From positions 1 to 64,000 of the forward strand of contig CBDCGS010000010.1 of the NCBI GenBank assembly GCA_965216915.1: a stretch of DNA of 64,000 bases. Direction: 5' to 3'. Position numbers and translations under genes: made by a program. Each line of letters begins with the position of its first letter. The first letter of the stretch is position 1. Below, piece by piece: positions 18,518 through 26,378 of the stretch. The stretch comes from CBDCGS01 sp965216915 (GTDB lineage: Bacteria > Pseudomonadota > Alphaproteobacteria > UBA828). The notes beneath the pieces were generated by a model that had not been told where the DNA came from, ran no database searches, and saw nothing but the letters and a program-made list of their open reading frames with translations.

Positions 18518-20008
18518 TCACGTCCAGCCAAACCTCTTCTTCACGCGCCAGGGCAGGGGCATCTGCGCCATGTGCTCGCGCGCGCCGAACCGCACCTTAT
18601 TGTAGGGCACCGAGGCGATCGCGGGACATGCCTTCTCCACGATGCGCTGCGGCAGCACGTAGGGCTCGCAGCGATACGCAACCGGCACGGAGAGGGCGAT
18701 CTCGAGGATCCGCCGGCTGTTCATCGGCGGGCTCACCTCGAGGATGGCCTCCTTGTACACGCTGCCCATCGCCGACCAGCCTCCCAGCCGGTTCTCCCAG
18801 TAGAACAGGTCCAGCGCGAGAAGATTGTCGACCTCCGGAAACGCGTCGAGCCAGCGCGAGAATTCATGATCCACGACGTCGTTGCCGCCGAACCGAGCGA
18901 TCTCTTGGAGCCGGCGCGCGTCAAGTGAGGCCGGGTGCGCGCCGTCGGTGAAATAAAAGCAGCGGAAGACCTCGCCGCACAAACCGCTGCAATAGACCCG
19001 ACCTCCGACCGCGGCTGCCTGGCTCGTCACGTTCGGCGCCGCTCGGTCGAAATACATATGGCCCGTGTTGATCGACAAATATTTCGCGACGTCCTCGTCG
19101 AAGTAGATCGCCGCGGTTGCATAATCTAATCCCAGGATTTTCGCGATTTTTTTAGGTGTCCATTTATCGAAGCTTTTGGTTTTCTCGGATACAAAAGTAT
19201 AGAACTTCGCGGTCTTGCGAATCTCCTCCGGGCAGCACGCGATGATCATGCGCGAGTCGATTCCACCGGTGGCGGAAAAGGCGACCGGCCAGCGGTTGGC
19301 ATGCGCCGTGATGGAGTTTGATATGAGGCCGATCATGTCGTCCGCGGCCGATTCGACTTCGCGGGGGACAAGATCCTGCCGCGGCCAGTATCTCTCGGCG
19401 ACGCCGGTGTCGATCTCCAGATAGTGGTTGGGCAGGAGCTGCGCGACGCCGGGGAAGGGCAGCGTGTTCGCCGGCCAGCCTCCGGTGTTTGGGAGGCTCT
19501 CGAAGCGGGCGGCCATGGCGGTATCGCGCGCGATGATGCCGAGATGGTCGAGCAGCCCCGGCTGAGAGACGATGGTCCTCTGATCGGGCGATCCGGTCGT
19601 GTAGAAAACGGGCTTGAGCCCGCATGCGTCGTGGTAGAGCCGCGTCGTGGCGCCTTGGCTCACGATCAGGATCCAGCGGCCAGATAGCCCGTCGACCAGC
19701 GCCTCGATGCGCTCGAAGGGCACCTCGGCCGCATCGAGATCGTCAGCGATGTGTTGCACGACGGCGGCGTTGTCGCGCTCCGGGGCGGAGACGTCATAGA
19801 GGTTTCCGAGGCCCGTCACCTCGACCGCGCCGGAGACGCCCTGAACGAGCTCGAGGCGCGGGTGCGCCAACAGGCGCCAATGCGCGCCGATGGTTTTTTC
19901 CACCCACCCTTCGAGCCGCGACAGGTCGACCGCCGCGCGCGCGAGCAGAAACTGGTTGGCGAAGGCGAGGGCGGCGTTGGCCGGGCTCTGGCAATCGACG
20001 CTGCTCAT
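18518..20008 (-). CDS. Asparagine-synthase-like protein (PP-loop) with degenerate N-terminal domain
   Basis: A 496-aa two-domain protein. The N-terminal ~180 residues resemble the Ntn-amidohydrolase half of AsnB (GLGNLYDVSAPERD and the FERIEALVDGLSGRWILIV region), but residue 2 is Ser and no N-terminal Cys nucleophile is present. The C-terminal half has the ATP-pyrophosphatase PP-loop SATGGIDSR (about residues 243-251). It would adenylate a carboxylate and couple it to an amine or free ammonia, not to glutamine-derived ammonia. ATG at 20008 behind AGGATTGACCA. Neighbours (sulfotransferase, flippase) suggest amidation or another modification of a surface glycan, which is an inference. Confidence 0.75.
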   Translation of the reverse strand: MSSVDCQSPANAALAFANQFLLARAAVDLSRLEGWVEKTIGAHWRLLAHPRLELVQGVSGAVEVTGLGNLYDVSAPERDNAAVVQHIADDLDAAEVPFERIEALVDGLSGRWILIVSQGATTRLYHDACGLKPVFYTTGSPDQRTIVSQPGLLDHLGIIARDTAMAARFESLPNTGGWPANTLPFPGVAQLLPNHYLEIDTGVAERYWPRQDLVPREVESAADDMIGLISNSITAHANRWPVAFSATGGIDSRMIIACCPEEIRKTAKFYTFVSEKTKSFDKWTPKKIAKILGLDYATAAIYFDEDVAKYLSINTGHMYFDRAAPNVTSQAAAVGGRVYCSGLCGEVFRCFYFTDGAHPASLDARRLQEIARFGGNDVVDHEFSRWLDAFPEVDNLLALDLFYWENRLGGWSAMGSVYKEAILEVSPPMNSRRILEIALSVPVAYRCEPYVLPQRIVEKACPAIASVPYNKVRFGAREHMAQMPLPWRVKKRFGWT

Positions 20009-20057
20009 TGGTCAATCCTATGAACCGCAGATTCGGGGCGGCGCGGCGTGCAAACCG

Positions 20058-20933
20058 TCAGGCGGCCCACTGAGAGAGGTCACGGCCGAGCAGTCCGCCA
20101 AGCCGTTCCACGTCGAATGCGATGGCCTTGCTCAGCCGCCGCCGGTCGCGCTCATTCATCGCGACACGTCGTGCTGGCTTGACGTTGAACCGGCGCAGGC
20201 GCCATTCGAGCCCTTCGCGAATCAGGCTCGGCACCATGCGATAATACCAGGGCTGCTTGCGCAGGAGATACTTGATCGCCTTGCTGCGGACCTTCTTGCG
20301 CGCGTTGTGGACCGCGAAATCGGGTTTGAACTGGGCGTCCACGCCGAGGAAACGGAGCGTCTCCTCATAGTCGGCCGCCGGGTTTGTCTGAAACTCTTCA
20401 AGCAGGATCACCTTGACATTGTCTTGCCCGAAGGCCTCGTAGAACCGCTCGATCTGCGGCGCGAAGCGCACGACCTCGGTGTATTGCAGGCCCTGCGGAA
20501 AATGCGCATCGGGCGGAATGTCCGCACCTCCCCGCCGCGCGTCCTCCGCGGCAAGCGCGTCGCTCAGCGACTTGAGCGTCTCATTGCCAGTGTAGAGAAA
20601 CTGGGCATGCAGCGACGACACCAGCTCGATCGGGTTGCGCAGCATCGCGATGATCTTGCAATCGCGGTTCTGCGCGTGGATCTCCTGGGCGGCCGTTTCC
20701 GAGAGCAGGTACCAAACGGATTTCTCGCCCGCGATCTGGCCCGACCGCGCGCCCGCGAAGAGAGCGAAATATTCGTCGCTCGGCATGCGCCATGCGTGAA
20801 CGAGGTCATGCCCGTAATAGACGGGCTCGCGCTCCTGGGGGAGCCAAATATCCGGATGCGCGCTGAGATAATTCTGCAGCGACGTCGTGCCCGATTTCGG
20901 CGCGCCCACGATGATGAAATCCGGCCCTCTCAC
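20058..20933 (-). CDS. PAPS-dependent sulfotransferase
   Basis: Transfers sulfuryl from PAPS to a hydroxyl or amine acceptor. The 5'-phosphosulfate loop is at residues 10-17 (GAPKSGTT) and the 3'-phosphate site is AMLRNPIELVSS (Arg99, Ser106/107). The 291-aa length fits the Sulfotransfer_1/3 families. The start is a GTG at 20933 placed 6 bp after GGGAGG, giving MRGPDFIIVG; upstream ATGs at 20951 and 21146 are less well placed. The asparagine-synthase-like gene begins 49 bp downstream, so it heads the surface-glycan operon. Confidence 0.88.
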   Translation of the reverse strand: MRGPDFIIVGAPKSGTTSLQNYLSAHPDIWLPQEREPVYYGHDLVHAWRMPSDEYFALFAGARSGQIAGEKSVWYLLSETAAQEIHAQNRDCKIIAMLRNPIELVSSLHAQFLYTGNETLKSLSDALAAEDARRGGADIPPDAHFPQGLQYTEVVRFAPQIERFYEAFGQDNVKVILLEEFQTNPAADYEETLRFLGVDAQFKPDFAVHNARKKVRSKAIKYLLRKQPWYYRMVPSLIREGLEWRLRRFNVKPARRVAMNERDRRRLSKAIAFDVERLGGLLGRDLSQWAA

Positions 20934-21051
20934 GCCGAACCTCCCGCACATCCACACATATTCGCCAACACGGCATACCCTAGATGGGCCGGAGGCCCCA
21001 AAGAAACCGTAAATCCCGCGGCCGCCTCTTTGATATGGTGCGCGGCCCGTC

Positions 21052-21984
21052 ATGACCCAGCCAAGCGATCCCGCGATCGACCCAAGCGGCACCGCCGAGC
21101 GGCCGGTGCCCGCATTCACGGTGCTCACGCTGAACGCCGGGCTCACGGCGGTCGATATCTTGGGGGTGCGGTTCTACGAGGATGCGCGCCATCTGGACGC
21201 GCGGGCCGCGGCGTTGGCGCCGGCGCTTCGTTCGGTGGCTGCCGATATCGTGGCGCTCCAGGAAGTCTTAACGCGGCGCGCCAAGCGGCGCCTCGCGGCC
21301 GCGCTGCACGATCTCTATCCCCATGCCGCCGGCGTCGAGGAGGACAGCCACATCTTCGGCAGCGGGCTCCTCATCCTCTCGCGCTTTCCGGTCGACGACC
21401 GGGCGTGCCTGCCCTTCGCGAGCCAGATGTTCGACGAGCGCGTGTTTGCGCCGCGGAGCCTGCTCGCCTGTACCGTCGATGTGCCGGTTTGCGGGCCGTG
21501 CCGCGTCGCGACGCTTCACACCACGGCCGGGGGCGCCCTGCGCCCGTTTGCCGATCGACGCACCCAGCGATGCCGCGCCAGCCAGCTTGCGGACGTGCTG
21601 CGGCAGGTCGACGGCGCGGCCGGTCACGCCGCGACGATCCTCGCGGGCGATTTCAACTGCGGGCCGACCGTCGTGCCGGACCTCTATCGGAGTTTCCTCG
21701 ACGCCGGATTCCGCGACGCCCATGTCGAGGTGAACGGCTCAGATGAAAGTGCCGGCGGCGGAACCTGGGACCCGGCGAACCCGCTGAATGCTGCGGCTGC
21801 GGCCCGCACGGCACATCGCATCGATCACGTGTTCCTGCGCGAGCCGGGGCCGGCGCGGCTGCGGGCGGCGCGGGCCGCGCTGGTGCTGCAAGAGCCCTGC
21901 GTCGCGCTCGACGATGGCCGCGTCATCCCGATCTCGGACCACTACGGGCTCCTGGTTGCGTTTTCCCCCACAGAGGCCGATTGA
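21052..21984 (+). CDS. Endonuclease/exonuclease/phosphatase (EEP) family protein
   Basis: Metal-dependent phosphodiesterase fold, 310 aa. EEP motifs in order: TLNAG, IVALQEV (metal Glu), SGLLILSRFPV, ILAGDFNC (Asp/Asn pair), RIDHVFL and the C-terminal ISDHYGLLV (catalytic His). There is no signal peptide, so a cytoplasmic role is likely. The sphingomyelinase-like branch is closest by feel, but the substrate (nucleic acid, phospholipid or inositol phosphate) is open. Its end overlaps the convergent DUF1127 gene by 43 bp. Confidence 0.88.
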   Translation: MTQPSDPAIDPSGTAERPVPAFTVLTLNAGLTAVDILGVRFYEDARHLDARAAALAPALRSVAADIVALQEVLTRRAKRRLAAALHDLYPHAAGVEEDSHIFGSGLLILSRFPVDDRACLPFASQMFDERVFAPRSLLACTVDVPVCGPCRVATLHTTAGGALRPFADRRTQRCRASQLADVLRQVDGAAGHAATILAGDFNCGPTVVPDLYRSFLDAGFRDAHVEVNGSDESAGGGTWDPANPLNAAAAARTAHRIDHVFLREPGPARLRAARAALVLQEPCVALDDGRVIPISDHYGLLVAFSPTEAD

Positions 21985-22244
21985 GCGCTGCGTACGGCTG
22001 GCGTGCCGTGCCAGAATGGTCGTCCCGCTTCGCGCTCGGCGTCGGCGTGGCTGAGACCGAGGTCCTTCAAGAGACGGGGGTCGAGCGCGCGTAACTGACG
22101 GCGCTCGCGCGCTGTTGTTTGCCAATGTGCGATGCGGAGCGATGCGCGATTCAGCACCGTCGCGCATCGTGCGAGCGTTCTGAGCGCGATCCGCGTGAGT
22201 GACAGCCGCGCCGATATCGGAGCGTTCCAGGCGATTTGGGGCAT
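21942..22244 (-). CDS. DUF1127 (YjiS-like) small protein
   Basis: A 100-aa basic protein whose residues ~47-80 match DUF1127: RQLRALDPRLLKDLGLSHADAEREAGRPFW. DUF1127 proteins in alphaproteobacteria are small, Arg-rich and linked to RNA and phosphate/carbon physiology. The N-terminal half is an additional helical stretch. Start at the ATG at 22244 because AAGGAG lies 7 bp upstream. It is divergent from a LysR regulator across an unusually AT-rich 100-bp region with two inverted repeats, so it may be that regulator's target. Confidence 0.85.
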   Translation of the reverse strand: MPQIAWNAPISARLSLTRIALRTLARCATVLNRASLRIAHWQTTARERRQLRALDPRLLKDLGLSHADAEREAGRPFWHGTPAVRSAQSASVGENATRSP

Positions 22245-22281
22245 GGCGTTTCTCCTTCGTCTCGGAGAAGGTGGACGCCAC

Positions 22282-22299
22282 CGTTTGATCAATCAAACG
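22282..22299. promoter_or_regulatory. Inverted repeat in the DUF1127-LysR intergenic region
   Basis: CGTTTGAT-CA-ATCAAACG is an 18-bp near-perfect palindrome with 8-bp arms. It lies in the AT-rich gap between the divergent genes and just upstream of TATAAT at 22306-22311. Its location and dyad symmetry suit a LysR-type operator, although the binding protein is inferred. Confidence 0.5.
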
Positions 22300-22317
22300 A
22301 ATTGTTATAATAGATAT

Positions 22318-22334
22318 CATCACCATTATTGATG
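22318..22334. promoter_or_regulatory. Second inverted repeat near the LysR start
   Basis: CATCA-N7-TGATG, 17 bp, lies 10 bp before the GTG start of the LysR gene. Together with the upstream palindrome it could form the recall and activation sites of an autoregulated LysR promoter. The short arms make chance occurrence possible. Confidence 0.35.
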
Positions 22335-22344
22335 GATTGACAAC

Positions 22345-23205
22345 GTGCAGGGCAACATCGACACGGATCTTCTGCGCACCTTCGTCGCGATCGCCGAAGC
22401 CGGGAGCTTCACCCGCGCCGCGGATCAGGTGGGGCGCACACAATCGGCGGTGAGCATGCAGATCAAACGGCTTGAGGAGCAGGTCGGGCCGAGCCTCTTC
22501 GTCCGCGAAGGCCGTCAGGTGGCTCTCACGGTCGACGGCGAGGCTCTGCTGGGCTACGCCCGCCGCATTCTGAAGCTGAACGACGAGGCGCTGTCGGTCT
22601 TGGCGACGCCCGCGGTCGAGGGGGTGGTGCGCCTCGGCGCGCCCGACGAGTACGCCATGGCGTTTCTCCCCGGGATCTTGTCGGGCTTCGCGCGGAGCTA
22701 TCCGAAGGTGCAGGTGGAGCTGACCTGCACGACCACGCTGCAGCTTCGCCCGCAGCTGTCGGCCGGTGCGCTCGACCTTGCGCTCATCTCCGGCTACCCG
22801 GACAAGCCCGGCCCCGAAGTGCTGATGCGCGAGCCGGTGGTGTGGGCGACCTCTGAGCAGGCCCATCCGCACGAGGAGGAGCCGCTGCCGCTCGCCCTGT
22901 TCGAGCCGGGGTGCTGCTTTCGGCGCTGGGCGCTCGACGCGCTGGATCGCGTCGGGCGGCGTTATGAGGTGCGCTATTCGAGCCCGAGCCTCGCCGGTTT
23001 GACGGCGGCGGTCACGGCGGGCCTGGCGGTGACCGCGCTGAGCCAGAGCACGCTGATGCCGGGTCTACGCCAAATCGGCGAGCCGGAAGGGTTTCCCGCG
23101 CTGCCCTGGAACGAAATCCAGCTCGGGATTGCGCCGGATCGGCATTCCCTCGCGGTGGCAGGCTTGCGCGAGCACATCGTCGGCTGGTTCTCGGGCCGTC
23201 AATAG
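22345..23205 (+). CDS. LysR-family transcriptional regulator
   Basis: A 286-aa LTTR. The N-terminal winged helix-turn-helix (LLRTFVAIAEAGSFTRAADQVGRTQSAVSMQIKRLEEQVG) spans residues 9-50, followed by a periplasmic-binding-like effector domain (VRLGAPDEYAMAFLPGIL, then LALISGYPD). The start is GTG with only a weak ribosome-binding site. It faces the DUF1127 gene and runs 27 bp upstream of the tartrate-dehydratase-like gene, so it may control either one or both. Effector unknown. Confidence 0.93.
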   Translation: MQGNIDTDLLRTFVAIAEAGSFTRAADQVGRTQSAVSMQIKRLEEQVGPSLFVREGRQVALTVDGEALLGYARRILKLNDEALSVLATPAVEGVVRLGAPDEYAMAFLPGILSGFARSYPKVQVELTCTTTLQLRPQLSAGALDLALISGYPDKPGPEVLMREPVVWATSEQAHPHEEEPLPLALFEPGCCFRRWALDALDRVGRRYEVRYSSPSLAGLTAAVTAGLAVTALSQSTLMPGLRQIGEPEGFPALPWNEIQLGIAPDRHSLAVAGLREHIVGWFSGRQ

Positions 23206-23232
23206 CACCGCCGGAAGGATTGGTCCGAGCCC

Positions 23233-24402
23233 ATGCGCATCGTCGACATTCGAGAAACCGCGGTTCCGCTCAACGCGCCGATGCGCAACGCGGTGATCGA
23301 TTTCAGCAAGATGACGGTCAGCGCCGTCGCCGTGGTGACCGACGTTGTGCGCGCCGGCAAGCCGGTGGTCGGGTTCGGCTTCAATGCAAACGGGCGCTAT
23401 GCGCAGGGCGCCGTGATCCGCGAACGCCTGGCGCCCCGCGTCCTCGCGATGCCGCCGGATGCGCAATGCACCGCGGCGGGCGACACGCTCGATCCGCGGC
23501 GCGTTCGGGCGGCGATGATGCAAAACGAGAAGCCCGGCGGCCACGGTGAGCGCGCGGTCGCCGTGGCCGCGCTCGAAATCGCCGTGTGGGATGCCGCCGC
23601 CAAGATCCTCGAGCGGCCGCTTTGGTCGCTGATCGCCGATGCCGGCGGGATCGACTGTCCCGAGCCCGCGGTCTTCGTCTACGCGGCCGGCGGCTACTAC
23701 GACCCCGAGAAAGGCATCGCCGGCCTCGAATCCGAGATCCGCGGCTATCTCGCAGAGGGCTACACGGTCGTGAAGATCAAGGTCGGCGGCGCCTCGCTCG
23801 ATGAGGATCTGCGCCGCATCGAGGCGGTTCTCGCGCTGCTCGATGGCGACGGTGCGCGGCTTGCCGTCGATGCCAATGGGCGCTTCGACGAGGCGACCGC
23901 GCTCCGCTACGGCGCGGCGCTCGCGCCCTACGGCTTGCGCTGGTTCGAGGAGCCGGGCGACCCCCTCGACTTCACGCTCAATGCGACCCTGGCCGCCGCC
24001 TATCCGCACGCCATCGCGACCGGCGAGAACCTGTTCTCGGTGCAGGATGCGCGGAACTTGCTGCGCTATGGCGGCATGCGCCCCGCGCTGGATTACGTGC
24101 AGTTCGATCCCGCGCTGGCCCATGGCGTCGGCGAGACCATCGACATCGTGGCCATGATGGAGCGCGAGGGCTGGTCGCCACGTCGCTTTCTGCCCCACGG
24201 CGGCAATCTGTTGGCGCTCGCCACGGCGGGCGCGCTGCGGCTTGGCGGCTGCGAGGCCTATCCGGGCGTGTTTCAGCCGTTCGGCGGGTTTGGCGACGAC
24301 ATGGCGGTCATCGATGGCACGGTGCGGCTCTCGCAGGCGCCCGGCGCAGGCTTCGAGACCAAGGCAAATCTCGCCGCGTTGCTTCGAACGTTGCTCGAAT
24401 AG
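23233..24402 (+). CDS. tarD: D(-)-tartrate dehydratase-like enolase-superfamily enzyme
   Basis: Predicted to dehydrate D-tartrate (or a close hydroxy-acid) to oxaloacetate. The protein has exactly the 389-aa length I recall for the characterised Bradyrhizobium enzyme, and it shares distinctive blocks with it: NEKPGGHGERAVAV, VFVYAAGGYY, ATGENLFSVQDARNLLRYGGMRP and PHGG. Functional residues visible are KIK near 181-183, D213 (VDANGRF), E239, E265 (GEN) and H322. The family call comes from memory of the reference sequence, not from an alignment. It follows the LysR gene by 27 bp and precedes a BKACE gene by 65 bp. Confidence 0.82.
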   Translation: MRIVDIRETAVPLNAPMRNAVIDFSKMTVSAVAVVTDVVRAGKPVVGFGFNANGRYAQGAVIRERLAPRVLAMPPDAQCTAAGDTLDPRRVRAAMMQNEKPGGHGERAVAVAALEIAVWDAAAKILERPLWSLIADAGGIDCPEPAVFVYAAGGYYDPEKGIAGLESEIRGYLAEGYTVVKIKVGGASLDEDLRRIEAVLALLDGDGARLAVDANGRFDEATALRYGAALAPYGLRWFEEPGDPLDFTLNATLAAAYPHAIATGENLFSVQDARNLLRYGGMRPALDYVQFDPALAHGVGETIDIVAMMEREGWSPRRFLPHGGNLLALATAGALRLGGCEAYPGVFQPFGGFGDDMAVIDGTVRLSQAPGAGFETKANLAALLRTLLE

Positions 24403-24467
24403 GGCGAGCCGCCTAAAAAGGGGGCCAAATTTGGGGCGCGCAAGCGCGCGAGAAAGGGAGATCTATC

Positions 24468-25397
24468 ATGGCAGACAAGGTCATCATCACCTGCGCGGTC
24501 ACGGGGTCGATCCACACGCCGACCATGTCGCCCCATCTCCCGCTCACCCCGGACGAGATTGCGAAGGATGCCGTGGCCGCGGCCGAAGCCGGCGCCTCGA
24601 TTCTGCATCTGCACGCCCGCGACCCAAAGGACGGCCGGCCGACGCCGGACCCCGAGGTCTTCATGGAGTTTTTGCCGCGCATCAAGCAGCAGTCCGATGC
24701 GGTCGTGAACATCACCACCGGCGGCGGTCACGGCATGAGCCTCGAGGAGCGCCTCGCCGCGCCGCTCCGCGCCAGCCCCGAGATGACATCGCTCAACATG
24801 GGCTCCATGAACTTCGGCATCTTCCCGATGCTCGAGCGCTACAAGGAGTTCAAGCATGAGTGGGAGCGCAACCATCTCGAGATGACCCGCGATTTCATTT
24901 TCCGCAATACGTTCAAAGATATCGAGCGCATCTTGAAGGAATTGGGCGAGGATCATGGCGTGCGCTTCGAGTTCGAGTGCTACGATGTCGGGCACCTCTA
25001 CAACCTGGCGCATTTCGTCGACCGCGGGCTGGTGAAGCCGCCGTTCTTCGTGCAGACGATCTTCGGCATCTTGGGTGGCATCGGGGCCGATCACGAGAAC
25101 CTGGTGCACATGCGCCGCATCGCGAACAAGCTCTTCGGCGATGACTACAAATGGTCGATCCTGGCGGCCGGCAAGTATCAGATGAGCTTCGTCACCATGG
25201 GCGCGATCATGGGCGGCAACATCCGCGTCGGCCTCGAGGACAGCCTCTATGTCGGCAAGGGCGAGCTCGCGAAATCCAACGCCGATCAGGTCGCCAAGGT
25301 GCGGCGCATCGTCGAGGACCTCTCGCTCGAGGTCGCGACCCCGACCGAGGCGCGGGCCATGCTCAACCTCAAGGGCGGCGATATGGTGGCGTTCTGA
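24468..25397 (+). CDS. 3-keto-5-aminohexanoate cleavage-type enzyme (BKACE, DUF849)
   Basis: Zn-dependent condensing enzyme that exchanges a beta-keto acid with acetyl-CoA. The TIM-barrel motifs are clear: IITCAVTGS at the N-terminus, metal-binding HLHARDPKDGRPTPD (His-x-His near residues 46-48), VNITTGGGHGM and GGNIRVGLEDSLYV near the C-terminus. 309 aa is usual. BKACE enzymes vary widely in beta-keto-acid specificity; here the tartrate-dehydratase-like neighbour suggests a small dicarboxylate or keto-acid pathway, an inference. ATG at 24468 after GGGAGATCTATC. Confidence 0.92.
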   Translation: MADKVIITCAVTGSIHTPTMSPHLPLTPDEIAKDAVAAAEAGASILHLHARDPKDGRPTPDPEVFMEFLPRIKQQSDAVVNITTGGGHGMSLEERLAAPLRASPEMTSLNMGSMNFGIFPMLERYKEFKHEWERNHLEMTRDFIFRNTFKDIERILKELGEDHGVRFEFECYDVGHLYNLAHFVDRGLVKPPFFVQTIFGILGGIGADHENLVHMRRIANKLFGDDYKWSILAAGKYQMSFVTMGAIMGGNIRVGLEDSLYVGKGELAKSNADQVAKVRRIVEDLSLEVATPTEARAMLNLKGGDMVAF

Positions 25398-25410
25398 CCG
25401 GGCCGGTCAG
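25394..25410. terminator. Palindrome spanning two convergent stop codons
   Basis: CTGACCGG-G-CCGGTCAG covers the stop codons of the BKACE gene and of the convergent cysteine-synthase-like gene. As RNA it folds identically in both directions, so it may serve as a compact bidirectional transcript end. No T-run follows. Confidence 0.35.
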
Positions 25411-26366
25411 GACCAGAGCGCGGTGCTGAGATATTTGAGGCCGGAATCGCAGGTCACGACCGCGATGGTGGCGCCGGCGAGGGGGCCACGGAGAAGCTGC
25501 TGCGCCGCCGCCAGGTTGGCGCCGGTCGAGTAGCCGGCGAAGATCCCCTCGGTGCGGGCCAGCGCCCGGGCGCAGTCCCGCGCCTCTTCGCCAGTGACGG
25601 TCAGATGGCCGTCGACCGGGACATCAGCGAGCTGCGCGAGATCGGCCATGGCGTAGCCGCCGCCCTGGATCGGATGGTCGGGATCGCCGATCGGCGCGCC
25701 CGCGACGGCCGGCGCACCCGTCGGCTCGACGACATAGCAGCGAACGGCCGGATTTCGCTCCTTCAGATAGGCGGTCACCCCGGCATAGGTCCCGCCCGAG
25801 CCCACGAAATCGCAAAACGCGTCGATGGCACCGCCGCTTTGCCGCCAAAGCTCGGGGCCGGTGTGCCGATAGTGGGCGAGCCGGTTGCCCAGGTGGCGGA
25901 ACTGGTCGGCGCGGAAGCCCCCGCGCGCCGCCACGATGCGCGCGGTCTCCTCCTCGACGCGCGCCAGGTCCGCGCCCGAGACCTGGCCCGGGTTCGCCCC
26001 AGGCGCTTGGTCGACGAGCACCACCTCGGCGCCGAGTGCGCGCATCATCTGCGCGCGCTCCGGCGAGTTGCCGGCCGACATCACTGCGACGAAGGGATAG
26101 CCCTTGATCGCGCACACGATGGCGAGGCCGGTGCCCATGTTGCCGCTCGTGAGCTCGACCACGGTTTGGCCGGGCTGAAGCGCGCCCGATCTTTCGACCA
26201 TCTCGATGATCTCCTTGGCCGCGCGATCCTTCTTGGAAAGGCCCGGGTTGAGATGGTCGAGCTTGGCGAGGATGCGGCCGCTTGAGCCCGCGGTGAGCCG
26301 GTCCAGCGCGACGAGCGGGGTCTCGCCGATCGCCTCGATCACGGAGGTGCGTAGGGGGGTGCTCAT
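25407..26366 (-). CDS. Cysteine-synthase-family PLP enzyme
   Basis: Fold-type II PLP enzyme of the CysK/CBS family, 319 aa. ETPLVALDRL at the N-terminus, PLP-lysine region LSKKDRAAKEII (Lys46 by analogy with S-x-K-D/C-R), phosphate and substrate loop TSGNMGTGLA, FVGSGGTYAG for the PLP phosphate, and a C-terminal TCDSGLKYLS. Canonical O-acetylserine sulfhydrylases read TSGNTG, so Met here marks a divergent specificity. It ends the four-gene chain with M19, MmgE/PrpD and FAD/GcvT proteins, so it may handle a beta-substituted amino acid rather than make cysteine. Confidence 0.85.
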   Translation of the reverse strand: MSTPLRTSVIEAIGETPLVALDRLTAGSSGRILAKLDHLNPGLSKKDRAAKEIIEMVERSGALQPGQTVVELTSGNMGTGLAIVCAIKGYPFVAVMSAGNSPERAQMMRALGAEVVLVDQAPGANPGQVSGADLARVEEETARIVAARGGFRADQFRHLGNRLAHYRHTGPELWRQSGGAIDAFCDFVGSGGTYAGVTAYLKERNPAVRCYVVEPTGAPAVAGAPIGDPDHPIQGGGYAMADLAQLADVPVDGHLTVTGEEARDCARALARTEGIFAGYSTGANLAAAQQLLRGPLAGATIAVVTCDSGLKYLSTALWS

Positions 26367-26378
26367 CGCCTGCCCGCG

